Positions 9,101 to 14,631 of a DNA stretch of 14,631 nt are shown here, piece by piece; the first letter of the stretch is position 1; the number at the start of each line of letters is the position of its first letter. Under the pieces are notes generated by a model. The model had not been told where the DNA came from, ran no database searches, and worked only from the letters and a program-made list of their open reading frames with translations. The position numbers and the translations under genes are program-made. The stretch covers positions 1-14,631 of the forward strand of contig JAJEFL010000178.1 in assembly GCA_022820435.1 (NCBI GenBank), in the 5' to 3' direction. This DNA is from Bin80 sp022820435 (GTDB taxonomy: Bacteria > Bacteroidota > Rhodothermia > Rhodothermales > Bin80).

Positions 9101-9373
9101 GAGGCGGAACCTTCAGGAACGGAGGAACCAGTGGCAGAGGCTGCTGATGCGGAATCTGCCGAGGCGGAAGCGCCAGCGGCAACGGAGGCGGAACCTTCCG
9201 GCGCGGAGGCACCAGTGGCAGAGGCTGCTGATGCGGAACCTGACGAGGCGGAAGTGCCAGCGGCAACGGAGGCGGAACCTTCAGACGCGGAGGCACCAGT
9301 GGTAGAGGCGGTTGATGCGGAATCTGCCGAGGTAGAAGTCACTGATGAGAAAACGCCGAACGCCGAAGCTTAA
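6131..9373 (+). CDS. rpsA: 30S ribosomal protein S1 with long acidic N- and C-terminal extensions
   Basis: S1 binds mRNA on the 30S subunit and helps initiation. Six S1 (OB-fold) domains are visible, starting near residues 284, 363, 451, 536, 623 and 710. Domains 3-5 show the standard pattern ITDFGVFVDL...GLLHITDLTW and the equivalents GLVHVSEMSW and GLVHVSDLSW. Domains 1, 2 and 6 are more divergent, as in typical S1. The whole is 1080 residues, against about 550-600 for ordinary S1. The excess is residues 1 to about 230, rich in Glu, Ala, Ser and Pro, and residues from about 858 to the end, an acidic repeat tail. Between domain 6 and the tail is a Lys/Arg-rich, probably helical segment (about 785-857; ERRAEEKAVRQHAKRE, KKAKKTKAKKAE). 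No signal peptide or membrane segment. Position after cmk is canonical. The extensions are presumably disordered; their function is unknown. Confidence 0.95.
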   Translation: MSEEKQTIAAGSAEAESPESKVEENGIDASPEVSETISGEAAVAAEVPELPAASAEASSDRAEVAAAVPETLEKSAQETSHTIPATETLESIEAPSEEADVSEVVVQETLKESAGEPSDVTDPADEPAVAQETSGDPAGASSDAVASADEPAAAFQEISGDMAGAPSDAAESVDESGSETLEESVAVSSDTAEVAETESSVPSDTASDEAEPPESVDMPQEDASPTPEDIDDQPLRVGYTGEILGEVVPLSSLDAQMEATEEEQLEAEELIKLIDSSLSRVSKDEIVTGRIIAISDKDVVIDIGFKSDGVIPKSEFSGELSIGDEVEVYLERIENYHGQLVLSKERAKQVRRWEKVEDSFRDGTVLEGTITRRIKGGMLVDLLDGLEAFLPGSQIDMRPVRDFDSYIDRKMEFKIVKINAENENVVVSHKALIERELASQRESILSTMETGQVLEGVAKNITDFGVFVDLGGVDGLLHITDLTWGRVSHPTEVVSLDEELKVVVLEYDRERQRISLGLKQLQPHPWDNIKERYKEGDVVEGKVVSITDYGAFLELEQGIEGLVHVSEMSWTGHIRHPSQRVSLGQIVKVSVMSIDDNVKKISLGMKQFEANPWEGIATRYPPGTVLRGKVRNITHFGAFVEIEPGIDGLVHVSDLSWTKTIRHPSELIKKRQELSVVVLDVDEKRQRIALGHKQIETNPWTNLSTVYETGTDHKAKVVRIDRKGLTVELPLEVEAFVPGNELKNKHESGGFPPYQEGDELDLRVIRLDVNQKEIVMSETARTRQEKVKERQKEESAKRAERRAEEKAVRQHAKREQVSSGPTTIGELSGLESLKGKLQQEEKASRKKAKKTKAKKAETVDTETSDVKVAEAGDTKASEAEAAGSKPSGAEVPVVEVADAEPAEVEAPAATEAEPSGAEEPVVEATDTEPAEAEIPEAEAVDAESSGAEEPEAADAEPVEAAAEAEPSGAEEPVVEATDTEPAEAVAPAATEAEPSGTEEPVAEAADAESAEAEAPAATEAEPSGAEAPVAEAADAEPDEAEVPAATEAEPSDAEAPVVEAVDAESAEVEVTDEKTPNAEA
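6449..6670 (+). repeat. imperfect 72-75 bp coding repeats in the rpsA 5' region
   Basis: Units beginning CAGGAAA at 6449, 6521 and 6596 are spaced 72 and 75 bp apart, so all stay in frame. They encode about 24-25 residues of the pattern QE-(T/I)-(L/S)-x-(D/E)-x-AG-x-x-SD-x-x-x-(P/S)-(A/V)-DE. The copies are diverged but clearly related. They lie in the acidic N-terminal extension of S1. Confidence 0.6.
8789..9342 (+). repeat. 84-bp in-frame tandem repeats encoding the acidic S1 tail
   Basis: The motif GCGGAACC recurs at 8864, 9020, 9104, 9188 and 9272. The last four are exactly 84 bp apart, and the first gap of 156 bp equals one 30-codon and one 22-codon variant unit. About seven units encode variants of S-G-A-E-x-P-V-x-E-A-x-D-x-E-(P/S)-A-E-x-x-x-P-A-A-T-E-A-E-P. 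All unit lengths are multiples of three, so copy-number change would alter protein length without breaking the frame. The last unit degenerates into VTDEKTPNAEA before the stop. Confidence 0.85.
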
Positions 9374-9492
9374 AACGATCCGGAGTCCATCCAGAGAGTA
9401 TTTGGTTCCAATCTGTCCTCTGTTCGAGAATAAGAGGGATCCTTTCGGTTCGTTACTGCTTTTGAGGCGTATTGGATCGGCTGGATTCATCG

Positions 9493-9523
9493 TTGACTTT
9501 TCTGTAAACTGAAACTGTATACT
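9493..9523 (+). promoter_or_regulatory. sigma70-like promoter boxes abutting the ALDH start
   Basis: TTGACT (9493-9498) and TATACT (9518-9523) resemble -35 and -10 boxes with a 19-bp spacer, slightly long. The -10 ends only three bases before the ATG at 9527, so transcription would start at or just inside the start codon, giving a leaderless or truncated message. That makes the match suspect. It sits in the 153-bp gap after rpsA, which otherwise has only a weak stem (CCTCT 9417-9421 with AGAGG 9433-9437) and no T-run. Confidence 0.3.
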
Positions 9524-9526
9524 GAG

Positions 9527-11050
9527 ATGAGTGTACGCAACATTCTTAATTCACTTGGGATATCGGGTGCAGGGATCAGTATTGGTGCATCCGCAAGCCC
9601 CGGCCAGGGGCCACGCATTGCTGTCTATAGTCCGATAGACGGCAGTCTGATTCAGCATGTCGGCTCGGCAGCCGCCGTAGAGATTGCTCACGGCTGCGAG
9701 GCAGCGCATAATGCGTTTCTTTCCTGGCGGGTTGTCCCTGCTCCTCGTCGTGGAGAACTGGTACGACAATTTGGACAGGCATTGCGGGAACACAAAGAGA
9801 TGCTGGGATCACTGGTGACTCTGGAGGCAGGCAAGATTCAATCCGAAGCCGAGGGAGAGGTGCAGGAGATGATTGATGTGTGCGACTTCGCTACCGGGCT
9901 GAGCCGCCAACTCTATGGACTTACGATCCAAAGTGAACGTCCGCAGCACCGCTTGATGGAACAGTGGCATCCTTTGGGGGCGATTGGGGTGATCTCGGCG
10001 TTCAATTTTCCGGTAGCGGTCTGGTCATGGAATGTGGCCTTAGCACTGGTCTGCGGGGATCCGGTCGTCTGGAAACCATCCGAGAAGACACCGCTTAGCG
10101 CACTGGCTTGCCATAACCTTCTGATGAAGGTTGCCCAAGATTTTGCGGATGCGCCAGATGCACTCAGCGTCGTAGTCAACGGGGGGCGTGATGCAGGGGA
10201 GGCACTTGTGGACTCCACCTATTTGCCGTTGATTTCGGCAACCGGTTCTATTGCAATGGGCAGAGCCGTTGGTCAGCGTGTGGCCAGGCGGCTGGGGCGC
10301 TCATTACTGGAACTCGGAGGGAATAATGCGTTGATCGTTGCTCCCAGTGCGAATCTTGATCTGGCCGTGAAAGCGATCACGTTTGCTGCGGTTGGAACCG
10401 CAGGCCAGCGGTGTACGACGCTGCGTCGTTTGATTGTTCACAGCAGTGTGAGGGAGGAACTCGTGTCCAGACTTCTGCGCACCTGGGGATCCATACGGAT
10501 TGGGGATCCGCGTGAAGGCGATGTGCTGGTCGGGCCGCTGATTGATGAGGATGCTGCGAGAGCAATGGAGCAGGCGCTGAGTTTGGCGGCCACGCAAGGT
10601 GGCCAGGTTCATGGGGGTGGACGTGTTACGGCGGGGGTGCCCTCAGGCGGTGCCTATGTGCGGCCTGCGCTCGTAGAAATTTCCTCTGAAGCACCGATTG
10701 TGCAGACAGAAACGTTTGCACCGATCTGCTATGTGCACGAATATGATGAGTTGGAGGAAGCCATCCGGATCCAGAATAATGTACCGCAGGGACTCTCTAG
10801 TGCCATCTTCACAGACCGTGTGGTAGAGGCAGAGATCTTTTGTGGGCCTGCCGGGAGTGACTGCGGGATTGCGAACGTCAATATTGGTACAAGCGGGGCG
10901 GAGATTGGCGGTGCTTTCGGGGGCGAGAAAGAAACCGGCGGTGGGCGTGAAAGTGGTTCGGATGCCTGGAAGCATTACATGCGCAGAGCAACGAATACGG
11001 TTAATTATGGAAAAGATCTTCCTCTGGCACAGGGAGTCGAATTTGTCTAA
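9527..11050 (+). CDS. ALDH7-family aldehyde dehydrogenase (alpha-aminoadipic semialdehyde dehydrogenase-like)
   Basis: At 507 residues this NAD(P)-dependent enzyme closely resembles antiquitin (ALDH7A1), which oxidises L-2-aminoadipate 6-semialdehyde (in equilibrium with piperideine-6-carboxylate) to 2-aminoadipate in lysine breakdown. The general-base Glu is E262 in LELGGNNAL and the catalytic Cys is C296 in GTAGQRCTT, both diagnostic. EQWHPLGAIGVISAFNFPVAV around 145-165 is the Rossmann entry. The C-terminal block TSGAEIGGAFGGEKETGGG followed by RESGSDAWKHYMRR and PLAQGVEF is nearly that of ALDH7. The N-terminus (NSLGIS) also aligns with family starts, supporting the ATG at 9527. Two bases separate its stop from the aminotransferase ATG, so the two are probably one operon. 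A lysine-catabolic role is plausible; some bacterial ALDH7 enzymes accept other aldehydes, such as betaine aldehyde. Confidence 0.93.
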   Translation: MSVRNILNSLGISGAGISIGASASPGQGPRIAVYSPIDGSLIQHVGSAAAVEIAHGCEAAHNAFLSWRVVPAPRRGELVRQFGQALREHKEMLGSLVTLEAGKIQSEAEGEVQEMIDVCDFATGLSRQLYGLTIQSERPQHRLMEQWHPLGAIGVISAFNFPVAVWSWNVALALVCGDPVVWKPSEKTPLSALACHNLLMKVAQDFADAPDALSVVVNGGRDAGEALVDSTYLPLISATGSIAMGRAVGQRVARRLGRSLLELGGNNALIVAPSANLDLAVKAITFAAVGTAGQRCTTLRRLIVHSSVREELVSRLLRTWGSIRIGDPREGDVLVGPLIDEDAARAMEQALSLAATQGGQVHGGGRVTAGVPSGGAYVRPALVEISSEAPIVQTETFAPICYVHEYDELEEAIRIQNNVPQGLSSAIFTDRVVEAEIFCGPAGSDCGIANVNIGTSGAEIGGAFGGEKETGGGRESGSDAWKHYMRRATNTVNYGKDLPLAQGVEFV

Positions 11051-11052
11051 CC

Positions 11053-12225
11053 ATGTCATTACTTGCCCCACATATCCAGTCGATCCCACCGAGCGGGATC
11101 CGCCGATTCTTCGATATTGCAGCCTCTATGGAGGATGTGATTTCACTGGGGATTGGTGAGCCGGATTTTGTGAGTTCCCGTCCGATCATAGATGCGGCGG
11201 TTGCGTCACTGGCGGCAGGGAAGACCGGCTACACATCCAATGCCGGCCTGGTTGAATTACGGGAGGCCATCGCAGAGCATCTGCATATGCTTTACGGGTA
11301 TGAAGTTGCGCCGGATCAGATTCTGATTACCGTTGGGGCCAGCGAAGCCATGCAATTGGCCATGCTGTCGATTTTGAGTCCAGGGGACGAAGTGCTGATC
11401 CCGGAGCCGTGCTTTGTGTCGTACGGTCCGGTGGCCCAGTTTGCACATGGCAAGGTTGTCTATGTGCCGACGAGCGCCGAAACCAATTTTGAAGTAACGG
11501 CGGAGGCAATCGCCAGTCGGATCACTCCCCGGACCCGGATGATCTTTATTGGCTATCCGAATAATCCCACAGGGGCTGTCCTGAGGCGGGAAACGCTTGA
11601 GCAGATTGCGGCTGTTGCCGAAGCGCACGATCTCGTTTTGGTTTCAGATGAGATCTATGATCAACTCATCTACGGGGATGCGAAGCAGACGGGACACGCC
11701 AGTGCCTGGTCGGTGGATTCATTGCGGGAGCGCAGTATAATTCTGGGTGGATTTTCAAAGGCATATGCCATGACCGGATGGCGGCTTGGGTATGCGATTG
11801 CGCCGGAGTCTATTTATGAGGGGCTGTACAAGGTGCATCAGTATATGATCATGAGTGCTCCAACCGTTGCCCAGTACGGTGCACTGGCAGCAATACGCAA
11901 TTGTGCCTCGGAGGTGGAGCGGATGCGGCAGGCCTATGATGGCCGGAGGCGGGGCATTGTGGACGGCCTTCGGGCAGCGGGGCTCCCCACCTTTGAGCCG
12001 GAGGGGGCTTTTTATTGCTTCCCCGATATCCGGTCTACCGGGCTGAGTTCAGAAGAGTTCGCAGAGCAGTTGATTCATGAAGAATCCGTTGCGGTGGTGC
12101 CGGGGGATGCATTTGGTCCCAGCGGGGCCGGATTCGTACGCTGCTCTTATGCGACGGCAGATGACAAGGTCAGAGAGGCGGTTCGCCGCATTGGCCGTTT
12201 TGTTCAGAAGTGCAGGAATTCATAA
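11053..12225 (+). CDS. PLP-dependent aminotransferase, fold type I, class I/II
   Basis: The 390-residue protein belongs to the aspartate/aromatic aminotransferase superfamily (subgroup I-gamma-like, near PatA-type and archaeal aromatic enzymes). It shows SIPPSGIRRFFDIA and ISLGIGEPDF near the N-terminus, GYTSNAGLVELREAIAEHL, N171 in NNPTG, D199 in SDEIYDQ (pairs with the PLP pyridine nitrogen), the PLP lysine K236 in GGFSKAYAMTGWRLGYA, and R363 in GFVRCSY, which binds the substrate carboxylate. The amino donor cannot be read from motifs alone. Being directly downstream of an ALDH7 gene suggests a lysine or 2-aminoadipate transamination role; alanine, aspartate or aromatic substrates are alternatives. 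There is no Shine-Dalgarno at the ATG, so translational coupling to the dehydrogenase is likely. Confidence 0.93.
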   Translation: MSLLAPHIQSIPPSGIRRFFDIAASMEDVISLGIGEPDFVSSRPIIDAAVASLAAGKTGYTSNAGLVELREAIAEHLHMLYGYEVAPDQILITVGASEAMQLAMLSILSPGDEVLIPEPCFVSYGPVAQFAHGKVVYVPTSAETNFEVTAEAIASRITPRTRMIFIGYPNNPTGAVLRRETLEQIAAVAEAHDLVLVSDEIYDQLIYGDAKQTGHASAWSVDSLRERSIILGGFSKAYAMTGWRLGYAIAPESIYEGLYKVHQYMIMSAPTVAQYGALAAIRNCASEVERMRQAYDGRRRGIVDGLRAAGLPTFEPEGAFYCFPDIRSTGLSSEEFAEQLIHEESVAVVPGDAFGPSGAGFVRCSYATADDKVREAVRRIGRFVQKCRNS

Positions 12226-12614
12226 TGGTCAGGATCCTTGCAGGATTTGGGATTGCCCTGACGCTACATTTGCTTCTCGGGTGGGCATGGAGTATTGGAG
12301 GGGGGATTGCCCTTGGGGGGTACTGCAGATGCCGGGCCTGGCTTGCGGGCGGCATTGCGGTGGGGCTGAGCTGGGCATTACTGGTTGCACATGCATTTCT
12401 GGTTGCACCGGAGCCGACCCTGCGGCTGATAACCATCATGGGAGCAATGTTCGGGGATATTCCGGGCATATTCATTCCCGTGATCACGGTGCTAATTGGA
12501 GCACTTCTCGGAATCGCCGGCGGTCTACTGGGCGCATCCGTGAATCCGGCCCTCGTATCTGCGTGGAACCGGTTGAGGCCGCAGGTTATTAAATCAGTCT
12601 CACCGGTTAAGTAA
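12225..12614 (+). CDS. small hydrophobic membrane protein of unknown function
   Basis: I do not recognise this 129-residue protein. It has three or four probable transmembrane helices: about 4-26 (ILAGFGIALTLHLLLGWAW and on), about 38-60 (WLAGGIAVGLSWALLVAHAF), and a long hydrophobic stretch from about 68 to 107 that can form two helices around a GDIPG turn. It is rich in Gly and Ala, and a short basic C-terminus (WNRLRPQVIKSV) probably faces the cytoplasm. The ATG at 12225 shares its A with the last base of the aminotransferase TAA and has AGGA at 12214-12217, seven bases upstream. An alternative GTG at 12210 would add five residues. The overlap implies translational coupling, so it may be a membrane partner of the preceding pathway, but that is inference. 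Confidence 0.75.
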   Translation: MVRILAGFGIALTLHLLLGWAWSIGGGIALGGYCRCRAWLAGGIAVGLSWALLVAHAFLVAPEPTLRLITIMGAMFGDIPGIFIPVITVLIGALLGIAGGLLGASVNPALVSAWNRLRPQVIKSVSPVK

Positions 12615-12630
12615 ATTATTCTGAGTAAAT

Positions 12631-13164
12631 ATGGGACACGGGGCCTTTCTTGTGAACCGGCAAAATCTTCTTGATGATCTGACAGACTCATTAAGGTCTG
12701 AACAGAACTTCACCGCAGACGGGGGAGTTATTCTGAGGAATAGGGTAATTCAGTCCGCCTTAAATATGGATCCTTGTCTTTTGGATTTACTGATGCGGTC
12801 AGAAGCAATCAGGGCGCATTTTTTTGTCGAAGTTGCTGGAACGTTGATTTTCGATAAGGTTAAATTCAGGGATTTTATCTCAAATAAGACGTTCCTCCCA
12901 GATAGCTATACCGCTTTCAAAAACCGAATTAGTTTGGCAGATGACCAAAGAAGTCATTTGGGGCAGTCGCGTGATGTAGTGCTAACATGGCCCTATAAGG
13001 ACTGCATATTAGAAGGTGGAATGACCAAGGAGGATCGGGGAAGAAATGAGGTATTCTGGAATACTGTACTCTCACCAGACGACATTACTAGGCTATTTGA
13101 ACCAAAAGTGTTGACGGGTTGGGAACGCTGGAGTACTGCCCCAGAAAAAAATGGGGGGGGGTAA
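12631..13164 (+). CDS. mod: type III DNA methyltransferase Mod, N-terminal part (split by poly-G frameshift)
   Basis: This frame gives 177 residues and stops with TAA at 13162-13164, directly after nine G. The sequence is the usual N-terminal region of type III Mod subunits. In particular VVLTWPYKDCILEGGMTKEDR and then ILSPDDITRLFEPKVLTGWERW-like text (residues about 113-170) normally run straight into the methylase core. It lacks the catalytic motifs and cannot methylate by itself. The continuation is in the next frame from 13161. One added G, or loss of two, gives a continuous 638-residue protein of normal Mod length. The gene starts 16 bp after the membrane-protein gene with no strong Shine-Dalgarno, and its bases are visibly AT-richer than those to the left, as expected of an acquired restriction-modification locus. 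Phase variation is the favoured explanation; decay or a homopolymer sequencing error are alternatives. Confidence 0.85.
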   Translation: MGHGAFLVNRQNLLDDLTDSLRSEQNFTADGGVILRNRVIQSALNMDPCLLDLLMRSEAIRAHFFVEVAGTLIFDKVKFRDFISNKTFLPDSYTAFKNRISLADDQRSHLGQSRDVVLTWPYKDCILEGGMTKEDRGRNEVFWNTVLSPDDITRLFEPKVLTGWERWSTAPEKNGGG

Positions 13165-14546
13165 TTCGTCAGCCAGTTGGTGATGTGCATGAAGACGACA
13201 ATCTGCTGATCAAGGGCAATAATCTGTTGGCACTTTATTCACTGAAGTCCCGCTACGCACGGAAGGTGAAACTGATCTATATTGATCCACCTTACAATAC
13301 CGGCAATGACGGATTTCTGTACAACGATAGATTCTCACATGCCTCATGGCTTACATTTATGCGGAATCGCCTTGAGGTTGCAAGGGATTTTCTCAGCGAA
13401 GATGGTCTGATTGTTGTCCATATTGATGACAATGAACAGGCATATCTCAAGGTTCTGATGGATGGTATATTTGGTAGAGAGAATTTCGTTGGTGACTTGA
13501 TTCGAAAGACAAAATCAACTACGAATGATGCGAAAACAGGGTTCAATATCCAGCACGAAAATACTCTTATCTATGCAAAGGATAAGGTCAAGATCAAGTT
13601 GATTGGGCAAAAAAAGACGTTTGAAAAGTACAAAAATCCTGACAATGATCCCAATGGTATCTGGAAGAGTAGTGACCCCAGTGCCAGATCAGGTGATTAC
13701 TATTTTCCAATTAAGAATCCATATACGGGCAGGATTGATTATCCTCCCGAAAATCGCCAATGGCTATTTTCGGAAAGGAGATTGCAGGATTACGTTGATT
13801 CCGGCAAAATCGTATTTCGAAAAGAGCATCGTGAGAATCAGCGCGGATTCATATTCAAGCGGTATAGAAGTGAGATAAGGAGCGAATACAACTTGTTGGG
13901 AAGTTTGGAGGGTGCGGATAACCGGTACATGAACCAGAAAGCTACAAAGGAGAGGAACAAACTGTTTGGAGAAGTAGAATTTGCCTACCCCAAGCCAGAA
14001 AGCTTTGCTGAATTGATTATCCGCGCTTCAACAAAACAAGGTGATATTGTTCTTGATTTTTTTGCAGGATCTGGGACGACTGCTGCTGTTGCACACAAGA
14101 TGGAGCGCCAATGGATTGCCGTTGAGCAGATGGATTACATTCGGGAACTGACGAAGACACGCATGAAAAAAGTGATTGAGGGTGAGCAAGGAGGTATTTC
14201 CAAGGAAGTTGGCTGGGAGGGAGGCGGTTCATTTGTCTATGCCGAACTCGCAGCATCCAACTTGGCTTTTGCGGATCGAATTGGATCGGCAGAGAATATC
14301 TCCACACTGCTGTCCATTAAGATCGACATGCAGAAGACGGGCTTTCTTCGTTACGATGTGGATATGGACGCTTTTGACGAAGATGAATTTGTGGATCTTT
14401 CTTTGGGCGATGCAAAGCGTGTACTGATGGATTGCCTGGATGCCAACCATCTGTATGTTAATCTTAATTCACTTGGAGATGGGTACTTTTCCGTTTCGGA
14501 TCAAGATAGCGCTATCAACCGTGCATTTTATGGTATATCAGAATGA
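13119..14546 (+). CDS. mod: type III DNA methyltransferase Mod, catalytic and target-recognition part (out of frame with its N-terminus)
   Basis: The homologous text begins about 13161 (VIRQPVGDVHEDDNLLIKGNNLLAL). This frame also has an in-frame ATG at 13119 that would give 475 residues. Catalytic motif IV is DPPYNTG (13284-13304) and the SAM-binding motif I is FAGSGTT (14061-14081). This order, DPPY before FxGxG, is the beta-class arrangement of type III Mod, which methylates adenine N6 at an asymmetric site. The intervening region (about 13500-14000) should be the target-recognition domain that sets specificity. The C-terminal part (GWEGGGSFVYAEL, then VLMDCLDANHLYVN and AINRAFYG) is also typical of Mod. 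In the joined protein DPPY would start near residue 219 and FAGSGTT near 478. The stop overlaps the next start (ATGA at 14543-14546), typical of mod-res pairs. Confidence 0.92.
   Translation: MGTLEYCPRKKWGGVIRQPVGDVHEDDNLLIKGNNLLALYSLKSRYARKVKLIYIDPPYNTGNDGFLYNDRFSHASWLTFMRNRLEVARDFLSEDGLIVVHIDDNEQAYLKVLMDGIFGRENFVGDLIRKTKSTTNDAKTGFNIQHENTLIYAKDKVKIKLIGQKKTFEKYKNPDNDPNGIWKSSDPSARSGDYYFPIKNPYTGRIDYPPENRQWLFSERRLQDYVDSGKIVFRKEHRENQRGFIFKRYRSEIRSEYNLLGSLEGADNRYMNQKATKERNKLFGEVEFAYPKPESFAELIIRASTKQGDIVLDFFAGSGTTAAVAHKMERQWIAVEQMDYIRELTKTRMKKVIEGEQGGISKEVGWEGGGSFVYAELAASNLAFADRIGSAENISTLLSIKIDMQKTGFLRYDVDMDAFDEDEFVDLSLGDAKRVLMDCLDANHLYVNLNSLGDGYFSVSDQDSAINRAFYGISE
13145..13161 (+). repeat. A7-T-G9 homopolymer tract in mod (candidate phase-variation switch)
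   Basis: Seven A (13145-13151), one T and nine G (13153-13161) form a slippage-prone tract exactly where the two mod frames meet. The upstream frame reads E-K-N-G-G-G-stop; the downstream frame reads W-G-G-V-I-R. Tracts of 10 G or 7 G restore one open frame. Poly-G tracts are known switches in phase-variable type III mod genes of other bacteria, such as Helicobacter. Confidence 0.85.
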
Positions 14547-14631
14547 AGTCAAGTCTCCGTGATACATTTGAGGTATTATCTGAGCAGGATCTTATTAGCA
14601 GAGATGTGCATCCCGAGGTCACTGACAATCT
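14543..14631 (+). CDS. start of the next gene, probably the type III restriction subunit Res (partial)
   Basis: An ATG at 14543 overlaps the mod TGA (ATGA) and the frame stays open to the window edge, giving 29 full codons beginning MKSSLRDTFEVLSEQD. No helicase or endonuclease motif lies within this short stretch, so the identity rests on position: type III res normally follows mod and is often coupled to it. The segment ending VHPEVTDNL resembles the lead-in to the Q-motif of some DEAD-type Res proteins, but that is weak evidence. Confidence 0.6.
   Translation, partial: MKSSLRDTFEVLSEQDLISRDVHPEVTDN

Noticed and set aside
8500..9342. 280-codon open frame on the minus strand, Ser/Ala/Gly-rich repeats
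   Set aside because: It is the complement of the S1 repeat tail, and the repetition comes from the 84-bp units. The plus frame is continuous with the S1 domains.
8789..9342. Regular repeats suggesting a CRISPR array
   Set aside because: The units are 84 bp, contiguous, without unique spacers, in frame with S1 and without cas genes.
9417..9437. Possible rho-independent terminator after rpsA
   Set aside because: The stem is only five pairs (CCTCT/AGAGG) with an 11-base loop and no T-run follows.
12631..14546. mod as an ordinary decayed pseudogene
   Set aside because: Apart from the homopolymer joint there are no stops, missing motifs or other shifts, so a switchable or mis-sequenced gene fits better.

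Overview
The window looks like chromosomal DNA from a Gram-negative bacterium. I lean towards the Bacteroidota/Rhodothermota lineage, without proof. The reasons are: the split methylmalonyl-CoA mutase (small non-catalytic plus large catalytic subunit) with its MeaB chaperone; a 176-residue TrmH-type methylase starting MRKL, as is common in that lineage; and the general lack of Shine-Dalgarno motifs ahead of starts. Most of the window is GC-rich by eye, but from about 12.63 kb onward it becomes clearly more AT-rich.

Layout. Positions 1-275 hold at most the last codons of an unidentified gene. From 5300 leftward to 276, on the minus strand, runs a tight four-gene set: trmH-like RNA methylase, mutA, mutB, meaB. 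The last three overlap or nearly touch and form a B12-dependent methylmalonyl-CoA/succinyl-CoA module. Head-to-head with it, on the plus strand, is the classic pair cmk (cytidylate kinase) and rpsA (ribosomal protein S1). This S1 is unusual: about 1080 residues, with the normal six S1 domains framed by a roughly 230-residue acidic N-terminal extension and a roughly 220-residue acidic repetitive C-terminal tail encoded by 84-bp tandem repeats. Next is a compact plus-strand group: an ALDH7-family aldehyde dehydrogenase, a class I/II aminotransferase and a small membrane protein that overlaps the aminotransferase stop.

The right end (12631 to the edge) is a type III restriction-modification locus. 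The mod gene is split in two frames at a run of seven A, one T and nine G. One extra G (or two fewer) would join the frames into a 638-residue Mod with the usual domain order. This is the hallmark of a phase-variable methyltransferase, caught here in the OFF phase, unless it is a sequencing error in the homopolymer. A gene starting at 14543, overlapping the mod stop, runs off the window and is probably the res subunit.

The most interesting observations are the poly-G switch in mod, an internal ATG that could still yield a core methyltransferase in the OFF phase, and the repeat-built acidic extensions of S1. I saw no tRNA, rRNA, CRISPR array, insertion sequence or attachment site.
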